Of a DNA stretch of 64,000 bases, positions 1 through 14,000 are shown piece by piece; the stretch's first letter is position 1; each line of letters starts with the position of its first letter. The notes under the pieces were generated by a model that was not told the origin of the DNA, did not search any database, and was given only the letters and a program-made list of their open reading frames with translations. The position numbers and the translations under genes are program-made. The stretch spans positions 28,035,208 to 28,099,207 of the forward strand of contig CM067344.1 of NCBI GenBank assembly GCA_034190875.2, written 5' to 3'. The DNA comes from Urechis unicinctus (taxonomy: Eukaryota; Annelida; Polychaeta; Xenopneusta; Urechidae).

Positions 1-19
1 TATTCTGGATAGGAGTGTG

Positions 20-235
20 CCGCGGGACCTCGAAAACCCGTACCCGTCGTACAAGGTCAAAATGGCCAAAAGCATACCCCGTCGTACAAGGTATTATGCG
101 AATGTATATAACCCCTCGTACAGATTGAAGCTCAAAAACATACCCCGTCGTACAAGTATGAGGCCAAAAAACCCGTCGTACAAGTCAAGAGGCGTAAAAA
201 AAACATACCCGTCGCGCGGCACATATGTACTACCT
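20..235. repeat. Short degenerate tandem repeat, 29-36 bp period
   Basis: The core 'accccgtcgtacaag' recurs five to six times with variable A-rich spacers. Copies near the right end are degraded (one reads 'cgtcgcgcgg'). A run of about 20 C follows at 252-271. I see no gene in it, and the short ORF across it is explained by the repeat. Confidence 0.7.
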
Positions 236-429
236 CTATACCATTAAGTGACTCCCCCCCCCCCCCCCCCTTTGGGAACCAGACCAGGCTAGGAAATACC
301 ATGTGCTTGAAAACAATACTGTTCAGAGATAAGCCAACGACTTTCACTGGTGAAAAGCTCTGTAAATGAATTTCAAAAAAAAAAAGAAGCTTTGAATGCC
401 TGTGCTTATTGAGTGTATGAGTGAGAGCG

Positions 430-885
430 GCCACTCATTGAAACGAGCGTGTATGGATCGGATTCCTGTGGGTACGGGGGTGGAATAGGCCCTCTGTATC
501 CTCCTGCATGCCGTAAGAGGCGACTAATAGGGGGCAACCTGTTGGCCGTGGGTTGAGACTCGTGTTGGTGGGCAATGGGTTCCTGGCGGTTGAGTGGAGA
601 GGTCTTTGGGAGGGCCATATCTGCAAAACACCACTATGGGCCGTATTTCACCTAGACGAGAGGCTGGGATGACCTGGTCCAGTCAATCGGCTGGTGGCGA
701 CTTGCCCTAGGTTAATATTTGCATTTTTATCTTTTTCATCATCCACGTGTTTTTTCGTCTTTTTTCCATTTACTCTAGAAGGCGGCAACTAAGGACAAAC
801 TTATCTCTTCATATATATCCCACCTTTTAGCGTTAATAACACATATGTGTTGGTGTGCCGTTAAACCCTATTCTCACTCACTCAC
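430..885 (+). mobile_element. SINE-like retroelement
   Basis: This dispersed-repeat candidate carries the core 'gcatgccgtaagaggcgac' near 507-526, a middle block containing 'ggcctggt'-like sequence ('gatgacctggtccagtcaat' at 669-688), and a tail with 'ggtgtgccgttaaaccc' and 'ctcactcactca' near 852-883. From memory this combination is typical of tRNA-derived SINEs in marine molluscs. That is established-family knowledge I could not check. No coding capacity is expected. A second, antisense relic lies at about 2885-3110. Confidence 0.5.
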
Positions 886-1220
886 GTGTATGGAACGGGC
901 GCCATGCTGATGGGAATCATTGGACGAAGCCATTACCCAAACCTTTTCCGCTTCGTTAGGTAACATGAACGGAGAACCATTTGTGACCCTTGATAACCGC
1001 CTTCCCTTCTCACGTTTGTTCAGTACTCTACGTTAATTAAGCTTCACAGTTCGCGGGCTCCATCTACACAGTGCCTCGCCACTGATGAGACTAATGACGG
1101 GCTTAATGAGCGATGATTGCTTTTCTTGTCGTGAAACGCCCCTATTCTTAGTCTCTAATATATAAACCATTTATAAATTAGCTGCTGGGTTGAAAAGTGC
1201 GCCTTCAGATCACGACAACC
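886..1220. other. Unique intergenic DNA, nothing recognised
   Basis: No exon-like open segment flanked by splice signals, RNA gene or repeat unit was seen between the SINE and the 43-bp array. Confidence 0.4.
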
Positions 1221-1242
1221 TTCCCCTAGCGGTGCCCACAGC

Positions 1243-2330
1243 AACTGACCAGACCACGCATGCAGGTGCCTGTGCAACCCACGACTACCTACCTGACCAC
1301 GCATAGAGGTGCCTGTGCAACCCACGACTACCTACCTGACCACGCATTCAGGTGTCTGTACAACCCACGACTACCTACCTGACCACGCATAGAGGTGCCT
1401 GTACAACCCACGACTACCTACCTGACCACGCATAGAGGTGTCTCTACAACCCACGACTACCTACCTGACCACGCATAGAGGTGTCTCTACAACCCACGAC
1501 TACCTACCTGACCACGCATAGAGGTGTCTCTACAACCCACGACTACCTACCTGACCACGCATAGAGGTGCCTGTACAACCCACGACTACCTACCTGACCA
1601 CGCATAGAGGTGTCTATGCAACCCACGACTACCTACCTGACCACGCATAGAGGTGCCTGTACAACCCACGACTACCTACCTGACCACGCATAGAGGTGTC
1701 TCTACAACCCACGACTACCTACCTGACCACGCATAGAGGTGTCTGTACAACCCACGACTACCTACCTGACCACGCATAGAGGTGTCTGTACAACCCACGA
1801 CTACCTACCTGACCACGCATAGAGGTGTCTCTACAACCCACGACTACCTACCTGACCACGCATGCAGGTGTCTGTACAACCCACGACTACCTACCTGACC
1901 ACGCATAGAGGTGTCTCTACAACCCACGACTACCTACCTGACTACGCATGCAGGTGCCTGTACAACCCACGACTACCTACCTGACCACGCATAGAGGCGC
2001 ATGTACAACCCACGACTACCTACCTGACCACGCATAGAGGTGCCTGTGCAACCCACGACTACCTACCTGACCACGCATAGAGGTGCCTGTGCAACCCACG
2101 ACTACCTACCTGACCACGCATAGAGGCGCATGTACAACCCACGACTACCTACCTGACCACGCATAGAGGTGCCTGTACAACCCACGACTGCCTACCTGAC
2201 CACGCATGCAGGTGCCTGTACAACCCACGACTACCTACCAGACCACGCATGCAGGTGCCTGTACAACCCACGACTACCTACCAGACCACGCATGCAGGTG
2301 CCTGCATAACCCGCGACTACCTACCATTGG
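1243..2330. repeat. 43-bp minisatellite, about 25 copies
   Basis: The unit begins 'acctgaccacgcatagaggt' and continues 'gcctgtacaacccacgacta' plus 'cct', 43 bp in all. About 25 head-to-tail copies differ at a few fixed positions (atagagg/atgcagg, gcctgt/gtctct/gtctgt), which shows local homogenisation. There are no unique spacers, so it is not CRISPR-like. No gene overlaps it. It lies upstream of, or inside an unseen 5' intron of, the OXR1-type gene. Confidence 0.93.
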
Positions 2331-4568
2331 ATGTTAGATAATAGGTTAATTTGTGATGTGATAGTCAAGACTAGATGTGATATGACGTTGGACTCATTAG
2401 TGCTGTGCGTGTGGTCGAGTGCACTCAATGCCCGGCCCACCTGAGTTCACATGGTACCCGTTTCCTGCTACACCCCGGCTACATCCCTAGTCTGTAGTAG
2501 GACGGGGGGGGGGGGGTGTTGTGGACGTTCGTGCATGATGGTGTGAGAGAATTGCGAACCGAGTATGAGAGGAAGATGTATGCTGTCCACTCGAAATTAA
2601 TTCCTTACATCTCTGCAGCATCGTATTCATACCAAATGCTGTGACCAATTATCGAACTGATTGAACTAATTAGCGTGGAAGTCCGTCTGATTCCGGAGCG
2701 TAAGCTACACTATATAGCCAGGCGCGGGCACCTGTTCCATTTACGTTTCTCATGGTGTACGGTCCACATTCCTTATATAGAATATCTCTGTTATATAAAG
2801 GTACTGGCTTAATATCTGCATATGGGTATAACGCAAGCATAGAATTGCCTTGAAAAGTGGGAAATGACTCTTCTTTACAATTCTGTCTTACAGTTAAGTA
2901 TGGGGTTTAACGGCACACAGACACGAGTGTGTTATCGTGCCTAGTCTTGCAGTCTGACTGCCGCTGCCTAATGTAGGCCTTCAACCCTCACCCTCAAACG
3001 GCTGAATGATATCGTAGCTGAAGGTACCATAGCCATCGTCAAAAAAAAGAGATATGCCTCCTCCCGGAAGACTTCTTTATTCACCTCTTGTTAAGGACAA
3101 ATCAATGTAGCGAGTGGTTCTCTGTTCAGTCCATCTGAAGCGTGAGTGTGGATAAGAAAGCGAGTGGTTACGAAGCCCGTGCCTGGCGGGACGACGAAGC
3201 TGAGTGTAATAAATTGAACAGCCAATCCTCCTGCTCGCTACACCTAACTACATCTAACTAATGACCGCTACTCTCTCTGGCTCCATACAAGCATGTCGTA
3301 GCGTCACTCCGACAATATGCGTGTTGGTCACATTATGTCACGCTGACGTGGTCATGTAAGGCTTGGTTATCCGGGGAGATGCTGTGCAGGCCGATGACCA
3401 TCACACCAGTCCCCCCTGCCCCTCCTGTATCCGACCTTCTTCTTGTTATATCGCCCGTAAGGATCCGCTTATTGCACAGAAGGAGGTTTTTATTATCCTG
3501 CAGTGTGTTTGGGTCAGCCCTGCTTGTTTGGCGTGATTCCAGACCAACGGAGATGTGAATATTGATTACCAAAACTCTCATATATATAGATACTGCTTCT
3601 CAAATGATTATACAATTATACACACACATCCGCTATAAACCCTCGCCTCCCCCATCTCACGATTTCTAGCATAGGTTGAACATAGCGAGAATGTATACAG
3701 TTTCGGGTTGATGATCGTTCGGCGGCTACTCGGAAACGCGATACTTACAAACGAGCATGCCGTATACGTGGTGTATGAGGTGAGGTTATTAGCGGACAGT
3801 TGTCCTTCACGTGACCATAGCGCCCTGTAAACGACAAGGCCGATAGCTGCTAGGCATGGCCCAGACGAGAAGACCCGAGATGTGTGGTAATTACCAAGAT
3901 AATAGCTGCCTGTATATGACCCTGGTAAATTCATCATGAGAAAGAGGCAGTTGGCTCTCAGTTGAGGCAATATTGTATAAGCACATGAAGCTGGTACAGA
4001 GCTTGGTTACTGACCAAGTCGTTACTGGATATATAACATGGGCCATCGCGCACTGACAGGCGGATATGTCTTGTTGAATTTATAGCCTGTTTGTGGAGAG
4101 AGAGACACATACATGTCTCATACCCGACCCATCCCAGTTTATAGCATGGCTGCTAAGCATAATGCCCCGAGGATGCTGTTTGTAGCTTCTGTGCAATAGC
4201 CAGAGCAGACAGCCATCAGCTGTATCTATTTTAGGGACCACCAGGTTGTGCAATATTGTCATTGCTTCTGGCATTTCCTCCAAATGTGTGGCCTTATAAG
4301 TAATATAATCATATTGATTGATTTCTTTAGTTGTATCCTATAAAGTTCAGATTTGACTCACTCAACATCCTGTTGCTTGATAGCACTGAAATAAGTATTT
4401 ACATACCACACCTCCACTCCCCCCCCCCCACATATATATACATATATACATACTTATGTATTTATGTATATTGGTATGTATATACTTTTTATTGGCATAT
4501 AAATCTTTACAGTAATTGCAGGACTGACTTCATTTGTGCTGACCTCAACTATAATGTATGGACTTCAG
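2331..4568. other. Non-coding DNA with an antisense SINE relic at about 2885-3110
   Basis: The segment includes a G-run at 2503-2517 and an antisense SINE tail starting 'ggggtttaacggcacac' near 2882. The rest of this relic runs to 'cctcttgttaaggacaaatc'. The remainder to 4568 shows no exon I can support. A 120-codon minus-strand ORF at 3608-3970 resembles no known domain and has random-looking composition. Upstream exons of the OXR1-type gene could lie here or left of the window. Confidence 0.4.
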
Positions 4569-5034
4569 GTGGAGGTACGGGACACACTGGCCAGCATTGC
4601 CGCTAAATTTGACACCACAACATCCGAGATGAAGAAGCTGAATAAGCTAATGACACAGATGGTGTTCACTGGCCAGGTGGGAGCTGGCTTTACACTCAAT
4701 GGTCTTTATTGTAATGGCACTATAACATGCAACCGGCATATTTACAATGTACTGCTTACCATTTGCTGCTGCATAGTACACAGTAAACAAGGGTTGCAAT
4801 CTCAGCCACCTAGCTGGTGTGGCTTCACCCCCTCTCATTGCATTCTCATGTGGATCACGGCGTTTGCAGGTGATCTATGTCCCGGATAAGAACTATGTTG
4901 CCAGCAGCCCAAGCACTCCATCACCGTGTGCTGACCAAACTGGGGCCGACGTGAGTACGTCCCCTCTCAAGTCAGAAGGATCCATGGGGGAGGTGCCCGA
5001 GGCGAAATCGGACAGCAACAAGTCACCCTTTCCT
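4569..5034 (+). other. OXR1: OXR1 exons encoding LysM domain and the following linker
   Basis: Exon 4569-4676 (phase 0) follows 'gacttcag' and ends at CAG|GT. Exon 4870-5034 follows 'tttgcag' and ends at CCT|GTAAG. Joined, they read ...VFTGQ|VIYVPDKNYVASS, the typical end of a LysM (peptidoglycan/chitin-binding fold) domain in OXR1. The following 45 residues are Ser/Pro/Asp rich. The first residues of LysM (a Tyr-Thr-Val-like strand) must come from an upstream exon I could not find. Confidence 0.85.
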
Positions 5035-8000
5035 GTAAGATACCTGCAATTAATCATTCTCTCTTTTTTTGCAAAGTTTCTTTCTCTAGATGTTTGTGTG
5101 ACTACTGTTCTATTGGTGTTTGTTTTTTCTCTGATTGATAGTTAATGCTGTCGACCATGCAACCAAGAGATGTTTTCAATCCTATTTACTAAGTACTGAT
5201 CTTCAGTTCAAAACATTGCACACATTGGCATTTTCATCATATCAGCATCAACAAGTATCCACCCTCTCCAGCAATAGTGTTTTTCTGGCGTAATTGGCCA
5301 TTGGCTGATATGTGATTATCTTTACTAACATATATCTGTCATTGTCCATCGCTTATTGTATGAATGTTGTTATATATGGGTTGATGTTCGAATTTCATCA
5401 GCTGACATTTTGTCGTTGCTTTCTCATACCTCTCATGCCAGTAAATAAGCCTCATAACATCTCTTATTAGCATAGATCTCAGCATGCTGTTAACGTAGGT
5501 TTGAGCTGAATGGTTTTGTATCTAATCAGTTTTACCTACACAAAAAAACATACCTGATTTCATTAGCCTACTCGCTGTGAAAACCATTAACAGCTGCTGC
5601 ACAGCAATCGTTACACTTAAGTGCACATATCGGGGTATGTGCATGGCCAGCCCAGAAGCCTCTTGCCGGGCCTATCAACCAGGCCTCATGTGGACTTGCA
5701 ATATGTATTTTTGGGATGCATCTCTATATTCCGAGAAGCATTTCTACATTATTTTGTTTAACGTAACCTCCTGATAGAGTAATTTTGACAATGGAGGGGT
5801 TCACTGTGGAAGTTGCATGCTGGAGAAAAATATTCGCTATTTGCAAAGAAAAAGCATTCAGTACTGATATGCTTAACTATGCAAGGATAAACAATTTTAG
5901 CTTATTGTGTATTAATAATGCTTTTCATAATTTTCCCAGGACTGCCGTTTAGTGTTTTTTTCAGCCGTTACAAGGGTAACCCACCAATCAATCTCCCCCT
6001 CAGAATATCTGATAGTGTACGCCCCTTTATAAGGCTATTTGCATTTTTGATTCTCACATCTTGCATTCTAAGCTTGATCATTGCTTTGATGGTGGACTGC
6101 TATGTTGTTATGGGGAATGGTGAGGCCGTGTTTATGATTTGGCGGGTCCATGTGGCTGTCGGTGTTGCTGCACAATGTTTTTATCATCCTCTCTGTCCTC
6201 TGCTCTCTTCCAAACCCCTTTCCCCCTCACCTCCACCCAGGATTTTTCCCTTCGCCAGTTTCTCTGGGGTGCCAAGGTAAGACTAGATGTAGCTCCGCCT
6301 GTAACCAATGTGTCCTGAGTTTGCAGTAGCTGAACAGGGTCTGCTTGTCCTCATCACACCACATTGCCTGGCATAGGTCACAAGTTGCATGTTGGATGCT
6401 TTCTCCCCATGAATGTTCCCAGCTTTCCCACCCTACCCCTCATTACACTGCCCTGCATGGTAGCGATGTTACTAGGAAGGAATGACCTTGATCTTTATGA
6501 CCATAACCTTGAACCGGAGGGGTCGTCTGTATAGCCTCATCATATCCACATGAAATGTGATACTGTAGTTCACCTGTCTAGACTACGACAGCATGTCCCC
6601 CGCTATGAGTGTAGCACTCAGGTACAGATATGGCATTGACACCGGTCAATCGGCTGTACACATACCACCATTTGGAACCTGACTGGTATTGACACACCAG
6701 TAGATTCCAGCTCGCATTATAGACAGGGATAGTTGTCATTGTGGTTGTGGCTAAATGTTACCTGCCTTATGTCAACGCAGTCTTGTTCCCATTAACCCAC
6801 TAGCTAATGTAGCCTATTGATCCCGTCTAGAAGTCACTTATGTATTGGACGACACTTGGCGCATTATATACGGTACAAAGATTCCAAATTGTAGAAGTGT
6901 TCCCCTGTCCATGTCAGTGCCAGATGTGACTGCATGTGCTGTAGAAGCACATGCCTTGTTTAAGCACCACTAGCCACCACGATTAGCATCTCAAACTGAA
7001 CCACCGCTGCTCAACAGCTGACGTGCATGTGTAAGTAGTGATGATTAGTAGCACTAGATAGGGAACACCTGCACCACTCAAACATGCACATTTCCCGTGG
7101 CTATTGATCTATGACAATATCTTCCTACTGATTGTTGTGGATGGGGGTTAAAGCGTGATGCTGCGTGAGGACATGTCTACGAGTTAAGCTTACTGCAGAC
7201 CCTATTAATGGCTGTGATCATACACTGTTAAAGTAGACATTACTGCAGCTTAGCCACTAATGGTATACCTGTGTTAACCTAGGTCTGAATGTGAAAATTG
7301 CTTTTTGTATTGGATTCAGTCTCAGTGGCAGCCACGGCAATAGAGTATTTGTAGGTGTTTTATGGGTATCGGTGATTGTAATCAAGAATGATGTGGTTTT
7401 TACGAGTTACGTTATTTGTAAATATGTTTGAGTGTATTTGTCAAAGTTTCATTTTGTGTATTTTAACAGGTTTAAGTGTTTGTTCTGATGTGCATAAGTG
7501 ATTAGTCTTGGGGTTCTGAAGCATGTAAGTTGTGTTTATTGGGTCAGATATTGATGGTTTGAGTGATTTGAAATATACGCATTTCATTTAAACAAGTGTG
7601 GGTGATTAAATTAGTGTGAGCATTTTGACAAGTTATTCAATAAGTGTCATTATTTTGAGGTGTGAGTGATTAGCATTTTGAGAATTGTCAGCATTTTAAA
7701 CGAGTGTCATTGATTTGATGATTGTCCACGTTTGACGAGTGTCAGAGATTTGATGATTGTCCACGTTTGACGAGTGTCAGAGATTTGATGATTTTCCACG
7801 TTTGACGAGTGTCAGAGATTTGATGATTGTCCACATTTTGACGAGTGTCAGAGATTTGATGATTGTCCACATTTTGACGAGTGTCAGAGATTTGATGATT
7901 GTCCACGTTTTGACAGTGTCAGAGATTTGATTTTGGTGTTTGCAAGTGTCAGAGATTTAAAGCACGATTTACATGTCAGAGATTTGATGATTGTCCACGT

Positions 8001-11000
8001 GTGTTGTGTCAGAGATTTGATGATTGGCCATTTGACGAGTACGAGATGATTGAACGTTTGCGAGTGTCGGGTCACCACGTTTGACGAGTGTCAGGATTTA
8101 AATTGACGGACGAGCAGTGATTTGATGATTGTCCGGTGAGAATTTTATTGTCGTTTTGGAGTATTTTGGAGGAGATGTGGCCCCGACGTCTCGATGAAGA
8201 ATGCGACGTCTTTGCTTTGATGAGAAGCGATTCATCAAGGTGTCTGTGAAACACATTACAGATGGACAGGTGTGCATTCCCCACCTTGGTTTGGATATGT
8301 ACCATTTGTGATATATAACGAGCGAGTATTGGTGTGAGTTGACGTGAGTTGATACGACTGTGTCTAGGGGGTGGTGAGTGGAGTGTTGCTCGTCACACCT
8401 AACGCCATCATGTTCGACCCTAACGTATCCGACCCTCTGGTGGTGGAGCATGGTACAGACAAGTATGGTATGATTGCCCCCATGGATACCATCATCAGCG
8501 CTGCCATGTATCATGACATCGCTGCAATGAATCTCAGTCGCAAGTAAGCCTTGTTCACCTCCGTCGTGTCTTTCGACTAGCTCACATTGTGTTAATGAGG
8601 CATTCAACATAGCCAATGGTTGTTTGTATAGCTCATGGTGGCTTTTTATTAAAATTGCTTTGTGTTTGATTTGATTCTATTTGTTAGGAAAAAGTCTGAA
8701 GATGATGATGAAGAAGAAGAGCTCCCCAAGCCAGAAGTCTACCACGATAAGAACTGTCCTCTCTACCCGGGGCATACCCAGAAGGATGCTGCTGCTGCTG
8801 AAACGGTTGACGTGGTGACTGAGGACAAAGGTGATGTACATGAGGCGGTCATTGGCCGTGTTTGTTCTTGTAGCAGCTTTCAGTTGGCTGCTAAAGAATG
8901 CCAGCTGCCAGTCCACTCTACTCCAGCAACTGCTCCACTGGACATGGCATCAAATAACCGGCAAACATCAAACCAGGACTTGAAAACTGTGACTGAGTGT
9001 GAGCCAGTGTCCTCTATCAAGGGAATCTCACCCTCTCTCTTGGTTGATGTTAGTGCTAACAACAGTGATGATGTTTTTGTAACCAATTCCACACCCCAAC
9101 CGGCCTGCCAGGAATCGGTGGCATCCTTGCCGGAGCAGACCAGACAGTCGATGGATTCATCAGACTCTAAGGATAACCCTCAACGTGTCGGCTCCCTAAG
9201 CGAGCTTGGTCAGCCGGCCCTCTCCACAACTCTGTCATCATCACCTAACAGTGTCATTTGCACGAGTGCCGCCCCCACCAACTTGTCAACCTCGTCAGCT
9301 CAATCAGGCATCCTGAGTCGCACGATCGGCTCGATCAGCTCCATGGGCTCGTTCGCTGGCCTTCAACTCGTCGACTTCTCTAGCGGACTTTTTACGCGCA
9401 ACCAGGAGGATCAAGGGAAGGTGAAGGACATCAGGGACGGTGAGAGTCTGTCTCCCCCCAAACGCCTCTTTTTCCTGGGTACGGATTTATCGGAGGAAAG
9501 AGATGGGAGCGTGGCCAGAAAGAGTGAGCGCGTGCATTCGGATTCTGCTCTCGACTCGGACAAGGGGAAAGATCCTGTCCGACAGAGCAGCATTGATTTG
9601 GAAGTGGAAAACGTCGTCAAGCTCAATGATAAGCCTGAACTCTTCCGTGCATTTGATGGTAATCCTCATATCCTTGTGCTTTTAGGAATGAGATCAAAAC
9701 TTGATTGCATAAAGCTGTTACCCCTTGGTAATGCCTTCAGATCTGTGTGGAGTGCTAGAAAATGATAATATCTGACAGTTTTAACCATTAATTTTATTTT
9801 CTAAGACTAATGTAGCCATGGGTTATCTGTTTCCAGCCTTAGGTTTGTATCTAGTAATTGAATGCCTTCTAGCCCCTTATTGATGTCATTTGTTGTTGTT
9901 GTGTGCTTGCTGTGGCTTTGTATCTGTTGTTGATCGTATTTCAGACTGAGAGGCATCCGCATGTTTCTCCTTTAATAGATAAAGTGTTTTTAGTTGTTTG
10001 ATTGTGGCTTACCATTAACCAGGCAACTAATGGAGTATTCCACAGTTTTTCAACTTGCCTTATTTGTCATGTGTTGATCTGATTTTCTTGCACCATACCT
10101 TATCACATTCTATTCTGCAACATGCCTTATCACACTCCATCCTGCATCATGCCTTATCACACTCCATCCTGCAACATGCCTTATCACACTCCATCCTGCA
10201 ACATGCCATATCACACTCCATTCTGCAACATGCCATATCACACTCCATTCTGCAACATGCCTTATCACACTCCATTCTGCAACATGCCATATCACACTCC
10301 ATTCTGCAACATGCCTTATCAAACTCCATTCTGCAACATGCCTTATCAAACTCCATTCTGCAACATGCCTTATCAAACTCCATTCTGCAACATGCCTTTT
10401 CAAACTCCATTTTGCAACATGCCATATCACACTCCATTCTGCAACATGCCTTATCACACTCCATTTTGCAACATGCCATATCACACTCCATTCTGCAACA
10501 TGCCTTATCAAACTCCATTCTGCAACATGCCTTATCAAACTCCATTCTGCAACATGCCTTATCAAACTCCATTCTGCAACATGCCTTATCAAACTCCATT
10601 CTGCAACATGCCTTATCAAACTCCATTTTGCAACATGCCATATCACACTCCATTCTGCAACATGCCTTATCACACTCCATTTTGCAACATGCCATATCAC
10701 ACTCCATTCTGCAACATGCCTTATCACACTCCATTCTGCAACATGCCATATCACACTCCATTTTGCAACATGCCATATCACACTCCATTCTGCAACATGC
10801 CTTATCACACTCCATCCTGCAACATACCTTATCATGCTCCATTCTGCAACATGCCTTATCAAACTCCATTCTGCAACATGCCTTATCACCCTCCATTCTG
10901 CAACATGCCATATCAAACTCCATTCTGCAACATGCCTTATCACCTTATCCTGTACCTCACCTTATCACACTCCATCCTGCACCTCCCTTTATATCGCTTC

Positions 11001-14000
11001 ATCCAGTATCTCACCTTATCACACTTCACCTTACCTAACTTGAAGTGCTGCCATTAAATATTATTTGTTCAGCAAACTGACTGTAATCGAATGCCTCTGT
11101 TGTCATATTTAAAAAAAAATTGTGAATTTTTTTCCCCAAATTGCACTGTGGTCTGTATTATTGGAAAGATGTATGGTGTATTTCCAAGATGATCTACTTT
11201 TCATTGGTACATTTATTTTTTTTAATCGTGCATCAAATTAGTCTCGTGTCACCCATTTAATTATATGTTTAACAATGATCGACATTGCTTGTCCCACTGC
11301 ACTAATCCATGCACCTTGCTGGTCTATCTCATCGTAATATTTTGAGTAAGAATATCTTGTACAATGATGTCATTATGGAACTTTAAATTTCTGCTTGATA
11401 GCATTGTCTCTGTTAGAACCACGTGACCAACCACTCCTCCAGACCCTAACCACGTGACCAACCACTCCTCCACGCCCCAACCATTCCTCACACCGAAGGC
11501 TCCACACCCCAACCATTCCTCACAAACCGACAGCTTCACACCCCAACCATTCCTCATACACCGACGGCTTCACACCCCAACCATTCCACTCACAACGACC
11601 ACTCTACACCCCAACCATTCCTCACACACTGACGGTTTCACACCCCAACCATTCGTCGCACACCGACGGCTTCACACCCCAACCATTCCTCACACACAGA
11701 CAGCTTCAAACCCCAACCATTCCTCACACACCGAAGGCTTCACACCCCAACCATTCCACTCACAACGACTGCTCTACACCCCAACCATTCCTCACACACC
11801 GACGGCTTTACAGCCCAAACAATTCCACACACACCGACAGCTCCACACCCCAAACCACTCCACACCTCCTCACCCCCCACTCCACAACCCAACAACTCGT
11901 CCACACCTTCACCACATTCCTCACACCAACAACTCCTACACCCAACCTCTCTTCCACACCTTAACCACTCGTCCACACACCCCCACTCCACACCTCAACC
12001 ACTCATCCACACCACCCCCCCCCATCCACACCTTAACCACTCTTCCACACCCTGACCACCCTCCTCCTCACACCAAAAACTCCTACACCCAACCTCTCTT
12101 CCACACTCCAACCACTCCTCCACTCCTCCTTGCCATCTCATTGAAGCTGACCCTCCCCAAGAGGCATCCATCTTCAACGCCCACTATCATGTCTGCTTTA
12201 AGCACTCCCAACTGAGCAAAACCCTCTCGGCTGCATCCCATTATTGTTGTGGCTATTGCCTGTCTGCCCTTCACCACCACCTACATCAGCACCATATATG
12301 AAGTGAGGGGTCAGGGAGTAGGGTGCTCAGATGTGCTCAGATTGGCTAGCTGATGGTAGCACTCACCAGCAATTACAATGTCTCTATGGGTCTGGTAAGC
12401 AAGAGTGGCATACTTCTAATTGACTCCTAGTTTGGGTTATTTGGGGAATACTGCTGTGACCTATCCACACCAGTCATATGAGCTGCATGAACTTCTGATG
12501 CCAGAAAGTGGCCTGTCAAACAACAACAAGGTGATCAGGCTGCATACAGTCTCCAGTGTGTTGCTTCTTTACTTCTAGACCATCTCTTCTCATCATATTC
12601 TGCTGGCCTATCACTGTGATTCCCCACTTTGTCCTATTTTGCCACCCCTATCCCCATCCCCCCCAAACTTGACCATGTCATAGGGTCCCCTCCTGGAGAC
12701 AGGACGGATGGTTCTGACAGGGACATGCTGGTGGTGGGCTCAAATATCATCTCCCCGTTCCATGTCTCACGTACCTTATTGTAGCTGTTTTATTTTGGTG
12801 TGTAGAGCTGGTCCCTCGACCGGCCACCCTCTACGAGGACCCTCCTCTCTACCTCTGCCTCAAGGTAGGAAACCCTCTCAACAAACGCGTCTCCAAGACG
12901 TGCCCTATCGAGGCGTACCTCAAGAACCGACAAAAGCCAGAGTACTGGTTCTCTATCCCACTTGAGAGGTGAGTCTACCGCCTCTCATCAAACACACCTG
13001 CTTCTGCTATTACTGGCTGGAAGGGTTTGTTGGGTTGTAATCGATGCGTGGTTGATGATTTCTGCAGTCACACCAACAATGAAATGATAGTTCACTTTAT
13101 AAAATCTGTTATATTTAATGACCTTGACAACTAGGTACTTCCACTTTGAATGTTTATTTTTATAGTGACATGAATTGTGAACCATTGGCTGTGTGTGGGT
13201 GTAATAGAGTGGACCAGCTGTATGCCTTCTTCATCCAGTGGTCGCCTAACATCTACGGTGCTGAGCAGGACATAGATGCCAAGGAGTGGGGGTTTGTGGT
13301 CCTTGATGACAGTGAGGATGAAAATGGTGAGAAAGCTGAAGAAGATGCTGACTCAAGCCTCGAGGTCTTTGACAACCACTTCCCTAGCAGCGATGGCAAC
13401 CCTAAACTGCTGCGACAGATGACCAAAGACTGGGAGGTACATATCCTCATAATTGATTGACCGCTGTCAAGTTCAACATTGACTTTGGTTTTAAATCATT
13501 TGTCTGACTTCCTGGCTGTGCCTGATGATTGGCCGGCTATTGTCGTCTTTATCTAAATGGTGATTTGTGTGGTCAGGTGGTGAATGTAAAGGAAGTTCGA
13601 CGACGGATCTCGGCTGCTGAGGTAGAGAACCTGCCTCTCCCAGAGCTCCTTAGTCCCAGCACACTCATCGATGACAGTCTAGTACGCAAGGTAATTACTC
13701 GATGACACTTGCATGATAGATTAGTCCTCGATGACACACCTATACCCATTGCTGGTCTATGGGGACACACCCCTACTCTAGGTTCCTCCACACTGACACA
13801 GATTACACTCGATTCCTCATCACTGACACAGATTACAAAGTTAGTCCTCAATGTTACACTTTATTTGAAGAAAGTCCCCAGAGAGGCACTTATGTGTAAG
13901 GTTTGCACTCAATGACACTCTCGTACACAATTTTAGTTATTGGCCATACACCCATATGTTTGGCTAGTACAAGGTAAGTTATTGATGGCTGTCATACACA

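Noticed and set aside
1243..2330. CRISPR-like regular repeats
   Set aside because: There are no unique spacers; the whole 43-bp unit repeats. The sequence is eukaryotic with spliced genes.
3608..3970. 120-codon minus-strand ORF
   Set aside because: No domain, no partner exons with splice sites, random-looking composition.
10055..11057. Long ORFs (258-327 codons) on both strands
   Set aside because: Fully explained by the 27-bp period; four frames are equally open and none has a domain.
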